A stretch of DNA of 57,732 bases from Pseudomonas sp. GM49 (GCF_000282355.1 NZ_AKJL01000085.1:1-57732), one strand, 5' to 3'. Shown: positions 8,697-17,890, counted from the first letter of the stretch. The notes: generated by a model from the sequence alone, not told the origin. A program made the numbers and translations.

Positions 8697-9134
8697 TCAC
8701 GCCATGGGCGGCAACCGGCGCTTGACCGGGGTTTTCTTGACGATTGCCGTATTGGTTTCCGCGTGGGTGTTGAGGCGGTCGAGCAGGGTGTCCAGTTGTT
8801 CCATCGAGCGCACATGCAGGCGCGCAATGAAACAGTCGTCGCCGGTGACTTTGTCGCACTCGGTGAATTCGGGAATGGCCATGATTTGCCGTTCCACTTC
8901 CTGCAATTGCCCCGGCAACGGGCGAATACGCACGATGGCCTGGAGTTGATAGCCAAAGCATTTCGGGTCTATTTCAACGGTGTAGCCCTTGAGCACGCCA
9001 CGCTCTTCCAGGCGGCGCAGACGCTCGGCAACGCTGGGGGAGGACAGGCCACTGATTTGCGCCAGGGCCTTGAGCGAGCGTCGCGAGTCTTCCATCAGGG
9101 CCGTGATCAGCACCTGGTCGATGTCATCGGTCAT
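8697..9134 (-). CDS. Lrp/AsnC-family transcriptional regulator
   Basis: 145 residues, standard for the family: an AsnC-type HTH (LMEDSRRSLKALAQISGLSS, then PSVAERLRRLEERGVLKGY) followed by the RAM/ligand-binding domain. The start MTDDIDQVL at 9134 fits the family; the open frame extending to 9467 is a by-product. It is divergent from a DMT-family exporter with about 130 bases between, so it probably controls that exporter and itself in response to an amino acid (inference from the common Lrp-exporter pairing). Confidence 0.93.
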   Translation of the reverse strand: MTDDIDQVLITALMEDSRRSLKALAQISGLSSPSVAERLRRLEERGVLKGYTVEIDPKCFGYQLQAIVRIRPLPGQLQEVERQIMAIPEFTECDKVTGDDCFIARLHVRSMEQLDTLLDRLNTHAETNTAIVKKTPVKRRLPPMA

Positions 9135-9267
9135 GGCGAAAACCTCTGTTAGGCATTTTTTCAAAACAGCCTTGATAAAAAAGGCAGATCTAGAGTTTAG
9201 CCTGCTTTTTGCTCTGGAATGGCGCCTGGGTGCCTTGGCATACTTTGGCCACAAATACAGGAGTCTG

Positions 9268-10164
9268 ATGATGGACAAAACCCTACGCCGCGGTTCGTTC
9301 GAAATGACGGCCGCCATGCTGATCTCCGGCACCATCGGCTGGTTCGTACTGGTGTCCGGGCAACCGGTGCTGGATGTGGTGTTCTGGCGCTGCCTGTTCG
9401 GTGCCGGCACCTTGCTGTTGATTTGCGCAGCTTTCGGCTTTCTGCGCCCCGGCATTTTGACCCGCACGACCTTCCTGCTGGCGGTGCTCAGCGGTGTGGC
9501 GATTGTCGGTAACTGGGTGTTGTTGTTCGCATCCTATTCCCGGGCGTCAATTGCCATCGGCACCGCCGTTTATAACGTCCAGCCGTTCATGCTGGTAGGG
9601 CTGGCGGCGCTGTTCCTCAATGAAAAAATCACCACGCAGAAACTTGCCTGGCTGGGCGTTTCGTTTCTCGGGATGCTGGCCATTGTCAGCGCCCATGGCG
9701 GCCAGGGCGAGAGCGGCGGCGATTACCTGATGGGCATTGCCTTGGCGTTGGGCGCGGCGTTTCTCTACGCGATTGCCGCGCTGATCATCAAGCGCCTGAC
9801 TGGAACCCCGCCGCATTTGATCGCGTTGATCCAGGTCAGCACCGGCGTGTTGTTGCTCGCGCCATTCGCGCATTTTTCGACACTGCCGCAGGCACCGGGT
9901 GCGTGGGCTAGCCTGGTGACGCTGGGCATGGTGCACACCGGTGTGATGTACGTGTTGCTGTACGGCGCAATTCAAAAACTGCCGACTGCGCTGACAGGCG
10001 CGCTGTCCTTCATTTACCCGATTGCAGCGATTTTCGTCGACTGGGTTGCCTTCGGCCATCGCCTGGAGCCACTGCAATGGATCGGAGTCGCGGCGATTCT
10101 GCTGGCCGCTGCCGGCATGCAACAAGGCTGGTCGCTGAAATTTCGGCGCACGGTGACGCCGTAA
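9268..10164 (+). CDS. DMT-superfamily (EamA) transporter
   Basis: About 298 residues with ten hydrophobic segments in two EamA halves (first ending around VYNVQPFMLVGLAALFLNEK, second at LPTALTGALSFIYPIAAIFV). An inner-membrane drug/metabolite exporter, commonly of amino acids or related compounds. Two adjacent ATGs at 9268 and 9271 follow CAGGAG; the second has better spacing. Divergent from the Lrp regulator. Substrate unknown. Confidence 0.92.
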   Translation: MMDKTLRRGSFEMTAAMLISGTIGWFVLVSGQPVLDVVFWRCLFGAGTLLLICAAFGFLRPGILTRTTFLLAVLSGVAIVGNWVLLFASYSRASIAIGTAVYNVQPFMLVGLAALFLNEKITTQKLAWLGVSFLGMLAIVSAHGGQGESGGDYLMGIALALGAAFLYAIAALIIKRLTGTPPHLIALIQVSTGVLLLAPFAHFSTLPQAPGAWASLVTLGMVHTGVMYVLLYGAIQKLPTALTGALSFIYPIAAIFVDWVAFGHRLEPLQWIGVAAILLAAAGMQQGWSLKFRRTVTP

Positions 10165-10179
10165 GCCGCTACACAGGCA

Positions 10180-11253
10180 TCAGATGTTCCAGTGCGGCGC
10201 GCTCCTGACCAGCCGCTGGCGCATCTCGCCGATGTTGGCGGCCAGTTGTTGAGTCAACAAGCGATACCCGTCCAGCGTGTTGTAGACCGGCGCGTCGAGG
10301 CTGACAGCCGGCAAACTGATGGGGCGATCGAGCCGCTGGCAGGCGCCGGATTTCAATGCCCGGGCCATGCCGATCAATTGCACGCGAATCTGCCGGTGTT
10401 CAGCTTTCAATGCCGTTTGCAGGAGCGTCATCGCCTCGGGGTCATTGGCGTCCGGCCGGGTATTGCCGAGGATTTCCAGGGTGCTGACGCACATGCGCAA
10501 GTTACGCTGGATGGCATCCAGGTCAGTCATGGAAATCTTCACTTCCTTGGACACCGAAGGCATCAGTGAGCGCAACTGCACCATCACCGCGTTCAGGCGG
10601 GTCATGAGTTTGAGGTGTTCTTCGGCCGTGATGGCCTGGCCGTCAATGATGCGCCCGTAAATTTTCGCGCAATCTCGCAGCGCATCGGCCAGGTTGTAGC
10701 GCCAGGAGTAAACCGCGTACAGCGGCAGGGCGAAGGAAAACGCCAGGGCCAGGGCGATGCCGATCAGGATGTCCACCCCTCGCCACAAGCCGTCGGTGAC
10801 CGGGTTGTCGCCGTGCCCGGCGACGATGAACACGGTAATCGCCGACAGCAGTGCGGTGTAACCGCCCTTGCCGATGGCGTGATACGAGAAAAACCCGCAG
10901 ACCACCGACATCGCGAAATAGGTCAGCCAGGGCGTCCCGAGCCAGGCCTGTTGTGCCACCAACGCCAGGCCGACGCCGGCCCCGATCAAGGTACCAATGG
11001 CGCGCTCGGCGGCTTTCTTGCCGATGTTGCCGTGGTGCTGCAAGCCACCGATCACCACCAGCATCGTTACCGACGCCCACTCACCGTGGGGCAGATGGAT
11101 GCCGGTGGTCAGCAGGATCGTTGCCAGCAACCCCAGCGACACGCGTACGGCGTGAATCACCCGAGCGTGGCGATAGCGCCGATACGGGTCCAGCAACGGA
11201 CGCAGCAGTCGGCGCAGCAACGGTGGCAGCCAATGGGCTCTGGATGTGCTCAG
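10180..11253 (-). CDS. FUSC-family membrane protein, apparent CTG start
   Basis: About 357 residues: an N-terminal membrane half with several helices, including the typical FUSC segment GEWASVTMLVVIGGLQHHGN and KKAAERAIGTLIGAGVG, then a soluble helical C-terminal half. FUSC proteins are putative exporters related to YccS and AaeB. The first ordinary start-type codon in frame is TTG 11220 with no ribosome site. Eleven codons earlier a CTG (11253, LSTSRAHWLPP) lies seven bases after a perfect GAGGAG, and 12 bases after the ALDH stop. I therefore place the start at 11253. Co-transcribed with the ALDH gene. Confidence 0.85.
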   Translation of the reverse strand: MSTSRAHWLPPLLRRLLRPLLDPYRRYRHARVIHAVRVSLGLLATILLTTGIHLPHGEWASVTMLVVIGGLQHHGNIGKKAAERAIGTLIGAGVGLALVAQQAWLGTPWLTYFAMSVVCGFFSYHAIGKGGYTALLSAITVFIVAGHGDNPVTDGLWRGVDILIGIALALAFSFALPLYAVYSWRYNLADALRDCAKIYGRIIDGQAITAEEHLKLMTRLNAVMVQLRSLMPSVSKEVKISMTDLDAIQRNLRMCVSTLEILGNTRPDANDPEAMTLLQTALKAEHRQIRVQLIGMARALKSGACQRLDRPISLPAVSLDAPVYNTLDGYRLLTQQLAANIGEMRQRLVRSAPHWNI

Positions 11254-11264
11254 GCTTGCGCTCC

Positions 11265-12890
11265 TCAGAAGATGTAGTCGGTCGTCAGGAAACTCGAACT
11301 GCGGCCGCTGATGATTTCGCTGATCAGGTCCTTGTTGGTCTCCTGGAATTTGGTGGCGACCAGGGTGCGGATCGAGAACACGCGCAGTGCGTCATGTACT
11401 GACAAGGTGCCCTCGGCCGAGTTCTTGCGACCATTGAATGGATAAGTGTCGGGACCACGCTGGCATTGGGCATTCAGATTGATGCGGCCGACCTGATTGG
11501 CAAACGTGTCCACCAGTCGGCCGACGGCGACCGGGTTGGTGCCGAAGATGCTCAACTGCTGGCCGAAGTCCGATTCCAGCACGTAGTCGATCACGGTATC
11601 CAGATGACGGTACGGCACGATGGGGACGACAGGGCCGAACTGTTCTTCCTGATAAACGCGCATCTGCGGGGTGACCGGGTAAAGCACCGCCGGGTAGAAA
11701 AACGACGCTCGAGCCTCGCCGCCGTTGGGGTTGACCACCTTGGCGCCTTTGCTCTCGGCGTCCGTCACCAGTGAGTGCAGATAGTCGACCTTGCCCGATT
11801 CCGGCAGCGGCGTCAGGGATACGCCACTGTCCCAAGGCATGCCGGGTTTGAGCGTAGCCAGTCTGGCATTGAATTTCTCGATGAAGGACTCGACCACGTC
11901 TTCGTGGACAAAAAGGATTTTCAACGCTGTGCAGCGCTGGCCATTGAAAGACAGCGAACCGGTGACCGCTTCGCTGACGGCGTTGTCCAGATCCACTTCC
12001 GGCAGGACGATGCCCGGGTTCTTCGCATCCAGGCCCAGCGCCGCGCGCAAACGGTGTGGTTTTGGATGGAGTTTTTTCAGGTCGCTGGCAGCCTTGTTGG
12101 TGCCGATGAAGGCAAAGATGTCGATCTTGCCGCTGGCCATCAGCGCACAGACCGTCTCGCGGCCGCTGCCGTAGATGACGTTGATCACTCCGGCGGGGAA
12201 GCTGTCGCGGAAGGCTTCCAGCAGCGGGCGAATCAGCAGCACGCCGAGTTTGGCCGGCTTGAATACCACCGTGTTGCCCATGATCAGCGCCGGGATCAGT
12301 GTGGTGAAGGTTTCGTTCAACGGATAGTTGTAAGGCCCCATGCACAGGGCGACGCCCATTGGCACGCGGCGGATCTGGCCGAGGGTGTCCTGTTCGAGTT
12401 CGAATCGGCTGGAACGGCGGTCGAGTTCTTTCAGCGCGTTGATGGTGTCGACGATGTAGTCGCAGGTGCGGTCGAACTCCTTTTCCGAGTCCTTGAGGTT
12501 CTTGCCGATTTCCCACATTAGCAACTTGACCACGGCGTCGCGCTGCTCGCGCATGCGCCCGAGGAAGGTTTCGACATGCTGGATACGCTCGGCCACGCGC
12601 ATGGTTGGCCACAATCCCTGGCCGCGGTCGTAGGCGCGGACAGCTGCGTCGAGGGCGGTCAATGCGGTGTCGGCATCCAGTAGCGGCGTGCTGCCGAGGA
12701 TCACTTGCTCGTCGCCATTGACGCCGGTCAGGTACACCGGGCTGCGGACTTGGGCCAGTGGCCCGTTCCAGGTTCTCAGTTTGCCATCGACCAGGTACTC
12801 ACGCTGCTCGGTCTGGCCGTCAAGGCGGTACTTTTCCGGGATGTCGGCGGGGCTCGGGAACAGATTGTCGAGAATATTGGCTGTGGTCAT
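11265..12890 (-). CDS. Aldehyde dehydrogenase, GAPN-like, with altered active-site motif
   Basis: 541 residues, somewhat longer than the usual 480-500. ALDH features present are MGPYNYPLNE (Asn that orients the substrate), NTVVFKPAK (cofactor Lys) and FNGQRCTALK (catalytic Cys). The motif that normally reads LELGGK and holds the general-base Glu is here LGLDAK, with Gly in place of Glu. The nearest annotated type known to me is NADP-dependent non-phosphorylating glyceraldehyde-3-phosphate dehydrogenase, but the substrate should be treated as open. ATG 12890 is chosen over the in-frame start at 12920. First gene of the pair with FUSC. Confidence 0.88.
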   Translation of the reverse strand: MTTANILDNLFPSPADIPEKYRLDGQTEQREYLVDGKLRTWNGPLAQVRSPVYLTGVNGDEQVILGSTPLLDADTALTALDAAVRAYDRGQGLWPTMRVAERIQHVETFLGRMREQRDAVVKLLMWEIGKNLKDSEKEFDRTCDYIVDTINALKELDRRSSRFELEQDTLGQIRRVPMGVALCMGPYNYPLNETFTTLIPALIMGNTVVFKPAKLGVLLIRPLLEAFRDSFPAGVINVIYGSGRETVCALMASGKIDIFAFIGTNKAASDLKKLHPKPHRLRAALGLDAKNPGIVLPEVDLDNAVSEAVTGSLSFNGQRCTALKILFVHEDVVESFIEKFNARLATLKPGMPWDSGVSLTPLPESGKVDYLHSLVTDAESKGAKVVNPNGGEARASFFYPAVLYPVTPQMRVYQEEQFGPVVPIVPYRHLDTVIDYVLESDFGQQLSIFGTNPVAVGRLVDTFANQVGRINLNAQCQRGPDTYPFNGRKNSAEGTLSVHDALRVFSIRTLVATKFQETNKDLISEIISGRSSSFLTTDYIF

Positions 12891-12920
12891 GTCGTTACCC
12901 CTCTGGATTGGGTGATGCAC

Positions 12921-13309
12921 TGATGAAACGTTTTAGCAGACCTCAACAGCGCTTGTCATGACTCATTTCAGCGTTTTTCCGCACAGGTTGATGGTTCGCG
13001 GATTCATCGACGTCTTCAGTCATGGCCTCAGAAGTTCCCCTTGTTGGTCCCCAATGCCCTCAACCCGCCCACGCGGGGTGCCTTAGTGTTGACCTCTCCT
13101 TGAGCACAACAAAAAAGGTGCACCCGGCTGACCGGGCACCGAAAAAGAGGACAGCCCTGCGGGCAAGCCGATTAACTGAAAAGCCTAGCCTTTGTTTGGC
13201 TTTGGCGGGCAGCGTCTTCTTTTTGTGGCGAGGGGGCTTCTGTGGTCTCTGACGGCACACAAACCCTCATACTCCGGTTAAACTCCATGCTCTTTTTCAA
13301 GGAGTTCAT
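12921..13309. other. Gene-free interval between ALDH and DyP genes
   Basis: About 390 bases without a convincing coding frame; short frames here have no recognisable product or ribosome site. It must hold the promoters of the minus-strand ALDH gene and of the plus-strand peroxidase. The only clear structure is the hairpin at 13111-13140. Confidence 0.6.
13111..13140 (-). terminator. Orphan terminator-like hairpin
   Basis: GGTGCACCCGG-CTGA-CCGGGCACC folds into a GC-rich stem with a two-base bulge and is followed on the minus strand by TTTTTT. No minus-strand gene lies upstream of it within 170 bases, so it either terminates a short non-coding transcript or is a relic. Confidence 0.45.
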
Positions 13310-14197
13310 ATGAGTTATTACCAGCCGGGCATCCTCGCCACCCCCGTTCCGCCTCAAGCTCGCCATATGTTCTTCGCGCTCGAATCCGTCGAAGCATTGC
13401 CGGTTGCGCTCGACAACTTGATGCAACTGGTGGACGGGAAATCGGCTGTCGCTGGCTTCGGTGAATCACTGGTCAATGCGCTGCACGCCCGGATCGACGG
13501 CCTGCGCACCTTTCCGGCGTTGACCGGTGTTGGCGTCGACAACCCATCGACGCAGCACGCACTGTGGTGCTGGTTGCACGGCGTTGACCGTGGTGAGTTG
13601 CTCAATCGCAGCCAGGCCATCGAAGCCGCACTCGCCCCGGCCCTGCGCCTGGTGCAGATGAACGAAACCTTCCGCCACCTGACCGGCCACGACCTCACCG
13701 GTTATGAAGACGGCACCGAAAACCCCCACGACGAAGCCGCTGTCGCTGCCGCGCTGTTGAGCGAAGGCGCCGACGGTCTGGTGGGTGGCAGCTTCGCCGC
13801 GATCCAGCAGTGGCAGCATGACCTCAAAGGCTTCCACGCGATGCCGTCCCATGAGAAGGACAACATCATGGGCCGCCGCTTGAGCGACAACGAAGAGATC
13901 GATGATGCGCCGGTTTCCGCCCACGTCAAACGTACTGCCCAGGAAAGCTTTGCGCCTGAAGCCTTCGTGGTGCGCCGTTCGATGCCGTGGATCGAAGGCG
14001 ACCGCGCCGGCCTGATGTTCCTGGCCTTTGGCTTTTCCCTCGACGCCTTCGAAGCTCAACTGCGCCGCATGAGTGGCCTGGAAGACGGCATCACCGACGG
14101 TTTGTACCGCATCAGCCGTCCGATCACCGGTGGCTACTACTGGTGTCCGCCACTCAAGGACGGTCGACTGGACCTGCGCGCGTTGCGCATCGGCTAA
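13310..14197 (+). CDS. Dyp-type (dye-decolourising) haem peroxidase
   Basis: 295 residues, the size of the cytoplasmic YfeX-like class. The family motif GxxDG appears as GYEDGTENP near residue 133, carrying the distal Asp; the proximal haem His is probably in the VSAHVKRT segment, and the Arg/Phe distal-side motif is near DRAGLMFLAFGFSLDAF. No signal peptide. ATG 13310 follows AAGGAG. It would use hydrogen peroxide to oxidise an unknown reductant. The next gene starts 15 bases after its stop, so they are probably co-transcribed. Confidence 0.94.
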   Translation: MSYYQPGILATPVPPQARHMFFALESVEALPVALDNLMQLVDGKSAVAGFGESLVNALHARIDGLRTFPALTGVGVDNPSTQHALWCWLHGVDRGELLNRSQAIEAALAPALRLVQMNETFRHLTGHDLTGYEDGTENPHDEAAVAAALLSEGADGLVGGSFAAIQQWQHDLKGFHAMPSHEKDNIMGRRLSDNEEIDDAPVSAHVKRTAQESFAPEAFVVRRSMPWIEGDRAGLMFLAFGFSLDAFEAQLRRMSGLEDGITDGLYRISRPITGGYYWCPPLKDGRLDLRALRIG

Positions 14198-14212
14198 GCA
14201 TCAGGGAGAGCT

Positions 14213-15181
14213 ATGAACGTGGTGCGCTGGGGCATGATCGGTTGTGGCAGTGTCGCTGAACGCAAAAGCGGGCCGGCTTTCTACAAGGGGCCTGGATCGG
14301 CGTTGGTGGCGGTGATGGGGCGGCGCCTGGACGCCGTCACCGACTATGCCGCGCGCCACGGCATCGCGCGGGTCTACACCGATGCGCAAGCGTTGATCAA
14401 CGATCCCGAGGTCGACGCGGTGTACATCGCCACGCCGCCCGACAGTCATCACGCTTACGCCTTGCAGGTGGCCGCCGCCGGCAAGCATTGCTGCGTCGAA
14501 AAGCCGATGGCTCTGAACGCCGGGCAAAGCCGTGAAATGCAGCAGGTGTTTGCCGATGCCGGGCTGCATTTGTTCGTGTCCTATTACCGACGTTCGCTGC
14601 CACGCTTCCGGCAAGTGCGGCAATGGCTGGAGGAGGGGCGGATCGGCGAGGTCCGGCACTTGACCTGGACGCTCACCAAAGCTCCATCGGCAGCGGACCG
14701 GAACGGAACCGATAACTGGCGTACCGACCCGGCGATTGCCGGCGGGGGCTACTTCGCCGATCTGGCCAGCCATGGCCTGGACCTGTTTCAGTATCTGCTC
14801 GGCGATATCGTCGAAGTCGCCGGGTTCACCGCACGGCAGGCCGGTTTGTACGCGGCCGAAGATGCCGTCAGCGCCACTTGGCGGTTTGCCAGCAGGGCAC
14901 TGGGGATGGGTTGCTGGAACTTCGTTGCAGACCGCCGCGAAGACCGTGTCGAAGTGATTGGCAGTCAAGGCCGGATCACCTTTTCAGTGTTCGATGAACA
15001 CCCTGTCGAGTTGCACGCCGACGAGCACCTCAGCCTGAACATCGAGCATCACGCGCACATTCAGTGGCACCACGTATTGGGCATGAATGCGCATATTCGT
15101 GGTGAGGCTCAGCACCCCGCCGTGGCCGAGCAGGCGCTGAAGACCGATTGGGTGATGGACCAGATCCTCAAGCGCCACTGA
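14213..15181 (+). CDS. Gfo/Idh/MocA-family oxidoreductase
   Basis: 322 residues. N-terminal Rossmann fold with WGMIGCGSVAERKSGPAFY, then the family's AVYIATPPDSHHAYALQVAAAGKHCCVEKPMAL segment (the EKP Lys is catalytic) near residue 95, and a C-terminal alpha/beta domain. These enzymes are NAD(P)-dependent dehydrogenases of sugars, cyclitols or related compounds. It follows the DyP gene closely. REP pair downstream. Substrate not inferable. Confidence 0.93.
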   Translation: MNVVRWGMIGCGSVAERKSGPAFYKGPGSALVAVMGRRLDAVTDYAARHGIARVYTDAQALINDPEVDAVYIATPPDSHHAYALQVAAAGKHCCVEKPMALNAGQSREMQQVFADAGLHLFVSYYRRSLPRFRQVRQWLEEGRIGEVRHLTWTLTKAPSAADRNGTDNWRTDPAIAGGGYFADLASHGLDLFQYLLGDIVEVAGFTARQAGLYAAEDAVSATWRFASRALGMGCWNFVADRREDRVEVIGSQGRITFSVFDEHPVELHADEHLSLNIEHHAHIQWHHVLGMNAHIRGEAQHPAVAEQALKTDWVMDQILKRH

Positions 15182-15203
15182 TCCTTCAGACCACACATAA
15201 CCC

Positions 15204-15312
15204 CCTGTGGGAGCGAGCTTGCTCCGGGCGGCGTTCCGACGATGACGGTGTGTCAGCCAGTATGAATGCTGGATGTGCCGGCGCTTTCGCGAGCAAGCTC
15301 GCTCCCACAGGG
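15204..15312. repeat. REP pair (REPIN)
   Basis: Two inverted REP arms, CCTGTGGGAGCGAGCTTGCT at 15204 and GCGAGCAAGCTCGCTCCCAC ending near 15309, enclose a variable centre. Intergenic, between the Gfo/Idh/MocA gene and the GntR gene. Confidence 0.9.
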
Positions 15313-15383
15313 ATCGCGTCGAATCTAACCTTATGCGCAAACAGTATTTCTCATCCGGCACAGCGCTTCTCTAAGATCACGTC

Positions 15384-15400
15384 ATAACTCGTTATAACAA
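15384..15400. promoter_or_regulatory. Possible GntR operator
   Basis: The bases ATAACTCGTTATAAC just upstream of the GntR start contain the near-palindrome ATAACTCGTTAT. HutC-type regulators often bind AT-rich palindromes of this length. Not demonstrated; low confidence. Confidence 0.3.
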
Positions 15401-15410
15401 GTGATCTGCC

Positions 15411-16163
15411 ATGACCGATAACGTTCTATCCCTGAGCAGCGTCCCGTTGCACACACAGCTGCGAGACGTGCTGCGCGCCCGCATCCTCGACGGCGAATAT
15501 CCGCAAGACAGCCAGATGCCCTCCGAGAGCGAACTCGGCGTGTTGTTCAAGGTCAGCCGCATCACCGTGCGCCAGGCCTTGGGTGACCTGCAAAAGGAAG
15601 GGCTGATTTTCAGGATCCACGGCAAAGGCACCTTCGTCGCCAAGCCGAAAACCTTCCAGAACGTCGGCACCCTGCAAGGCCTGGCCGAGTCCATGACCGG
15701 TCGCGGCTACGAGGTGATCAACCGTCTGCGCAGCTTCAAATTCATTGCCGCCGACAAGCGGGTGGCCGAGCGCTTGCAGGTCGTCGTAGGCGAGACCGTG
15801 GCGCAGATCAAACGGGTGCGCCTGATCAACCGCGAGCCGGTTTCCCTGGAAATCACTTACCTGCCCAAGGCCATTGGTGAGCGCCTGGAAAAAGCCGACC
15901 TGGTCACCCGCGACATCTTCCTGATCCTGGAAAACGACTGCGGCCTGGCCCTGGGACACGCCGATCTGGCCATCGATGCGGTACTGGCCGACAGCGACCT
16001 GACCCGGGCGCTGAACGTCGAGCCCGGCTCGCCGATCATGCGCATCGAGCGCCTGACCCATGATGTCGACGGTCGCCCGCTGGACTTCGAACACCTTTAC
16101 TACCGTGGCGATGCCTTCCAGTACCGCCTGCGGATCGACCGGCAAAAAGGGGATCAGGCATGA
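15411..16163 (+). CDS. GntR-family regulator, HutC/UTRA type
   Basis: 250 residues. An N-terminal GntR winged helix (LRDVLRARILDGEYPQDSQM, then PSESELGVLFKVSRITVRQA) is followed by a UTRA effector domain ending in GRPLDFEHLYYRGDAFQYRL, the usual C-terminal strand pattern of HutC-type regulators. Its stop overlaps the start of the flavoprotein gene (ATGA), so it lies inside the operon and very likely represses it until an effector binds. The upstream gap carries ATAACTCGTTATAAC just before the gene, an imperfect inverted repeat that may be its operator. Confidence 0.94.
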   Translation: MTDNVLSLSSVPLHTQLRDVLRARILDGEYPQDSQMPSESELGVLFKVSRITVRQALGDLQKEGLIFRIHGKGTFVAKPKTFQNVGTLQGLAESMTGRGYEVINRLRSFKFIAADKRVAERLQVVVGETVAQIKRVRLINREPVSLEITYLPKAIGERLEKADLVTRDIFLILENDCGLALGHADLAIDAVLADSDLTRALNVEPGSPIMRIERLTHDVDGRPLDFEHLYYRGDAFQYRLRIDRQKGDQA

Positions 16164-17890
16164 CGCGCAGCACGTTGGAGCAGGAATACGACATCGTCGT
16201 GATCGGCGGTGGCACCGCCGGTCCCATGGCGGCGATCAAGGCCAAGGAACGCAACCGCGACCTGCGGGTGTTGCTGATCGACAAGGCCAACGTCAAGCGC
16301 AGCGGCGCGATCAGCATGGGCATGGACGGCCTGAACAACGCGATCATTCCCGGTCACTCGACACCGGAGCAATACACCAAGGAAATCACCATCGCCAACG
16401 ACGGCATCGTCAACCAGGCCGCGGTGTACGCCTATGCCACCCACAGCTTCGAAACCATCGAGCAACTGGACCGCTGGGGCGTGAAGTTCGAGAAGGACGA
16501 AACCGGCGACTACGCGGTAAAGAAGGTCCACCACATGGGCGCTTACGTGTTGCCGATGCCGGAAGGGCACGACATCAAGAAAGTCCTCTATCGGCAGTTG
16601 AAGCGCGCGCGGGTGAGCATCACCAATCGCCTGGTGTGCACCCGTTTGCTGACGGATGAAGAGGGCGCGGTCAATGGCGTGATGGGCTTCGACTGCCGCA
16701 CGGCGGACTTCCATGTGATCAAGGCCAAGGCGGTGGTCCTCGCCTGCGGTGCTGCCGGACGCCTGGGGTTGCCGTCATCCGGTTACCTGATGGGCACCTA
16801 CGAAAACCCGACCAATGCCGGCGACGGCTACTCGATGGCTTATCACGCCGGGGCTGAACTGGCGAACCTGGAATGCTTCCAGATCAACCCGCTGATCAAG
16901 GATTACAACGGCCCGGCCTGCGCCTATGTCACCGGCCCCTTGGGTGGCTACACCGCCAACAACAAGGGCGAACGCTTCATCGAGTGCGACTACTGGAGCG
17001 GGCAGATGATGTGGGAATTCCATCAGGAGCTGGAAAGCGGCAATGGCCCGGTATTCCTCAAGCTCGATCACCTGGCCGAGGAAACCATCCAGAATATCGA
17101 AGAGATCCTGCACAGCAACGAGCGGCCGAGTCGCGGCCAGTTCCATGCCAATCGCGGCACCGACTACCGCACGCAGATGGTCGAGATGCACATCTCGGAA
17201 ATCGGCTTTTGCAGCGGGCATTCGGCCTCGGGTGTGTGGGTCAACGAGAAGGCCGAAACCTCGGTCAAGGGCTTGTACTCGGCCGGTGACATGGCCGCGG
17301 TGCCGCACAACTATATGCTCGGCGCGTTCACCTATGGCTGGTTCGCCGGCAACAACGCGGCGGATTTTGTCGCCGGGCGCGAGTTTTCGGCACTGGATGC
17401 CCGGCAGATCGAAACCGAAAAACAACGGGTCTACGCACCGCTTGACCGTTTACACGGCCTGCCACCGGCCCAGGTCGAATACAAACTGCGGCGCTTCGTC
17501 AACGACTACCTGCAACCGCCGAAAGTGACGAAGAAGATGCAGATCGGCCTGCAACGCTTCAGCGATATCCAGCGCGACCTCGACCAGATCAAGGCCCACA
17601 ACGCCCACGAACTGATGCGCGCCATGGAAGTCAGCATGATCCGCGACTGCGCCGAAATGGCCGCCCGCGCTTCATTGTTCCGCGCCGAAAGCCGGTGGGG
17701 GCTTTACCACTATCGCGTCGATCACCCGCAGCGTAACGACCGCGACTGGTTCTGCCATTGCCACTTGAAGAAAGACGAAAACGGGTTGATGAGCAGTTTC
17801 AAGAAAGCCGTCGAGCCTTACATCATCCCGCTGGATGCCGACGAGATGCAGGCCTACGACCGGCTGCGGGTCGGTGCCGATGCGGCTTGA
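16160..17890 (+). CDS. FAD-dependent reductase subunit, AprA/FrdA superfamily
   Basis: 576 residues. The N-terminus has a dinucleotide-binding fold (YDIVVIGGGTAGPMAAIKAK) and the C-terminal FAD contact is GLYSAGDMAAVPHNYMLGAF. Mid-protein NPTNAGDGYSMAYHAGAEL and GHSASGVWVNEKAE follow the fumarate reductase/succinate dehydrogenase/adenylylsulfate reductase pattern. The partner directly downstream is a two-cluster ferredoxin, the AprA-AprB arrangement, so it is more like an APS-reductase-type pair than a quinone-linked fumarate reductase. Cytoplasmic: no signal peptide. It overlaps the GntR stop by four bases. Substrate unknown; the importer behind it suggests an oxyanion or sulfonate-like compound (inference). 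Confidence 0.88.
   Translation: MTRSTLEQEYDIVVIGGGTAGPMAAIKAKERNRDLRVLLIDKANVKRSGAISMGMDGLNNAIIPGHSTPEQYTKEITIANDGIVNQAAVYAYATHSFETIEQLDRWGVKFEKDETGDYAVKKVHHMGAYVLPMPEGHDIKKVLYRQLKRARVSITNRLVCTRLLTDEEGAVNGVMGFDCRTADFHVIKAKAVVLACGAAGRLGLPSSGYLMGTYENPTNAGDGYSMAYHAGAELANLECFQINPLIKDYNGPACAYVTGPLGGYTANNKGERFIECDYWSGQMMWEFHQELESGNGPVFLKLDHLAEETIQNIEEILHSNERPSRGQFHANRGTDYRTQMVEMHISEIGFCSGHSASGVWVNEKAETSVKGLYSAGDMAAVPHNYMLGAFTYGWFAGNNAADFVAGREFSALDARQIETEKQRVYAPLDRLHGLPPAQVEYKLRRFVNDYLQPPKVTKKMQIGLQRFSDIQRDLDQIKAHNAHELMRAMEVSMIRDCAEMAARASLFRAESRWGLYHYRVDHPQRNDRDWFCHCHLKKDENGLMSSFKKAVEPYIIPLDADEMQAYDRLRVGADAA

Noticed and set aside
11392..12612. Minus-strand open frame of 406 codons
   Set aside because: Out-of-frame shadow inside the aldehyde dehydrogenase gene, which has all ALDH motifs in its own frame.
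13022..13252. 76-codon frame in the gap before the DyP gene
   Set aside because: No ribosome site, no recognisable composition, crosses the terminator-like hairpin.
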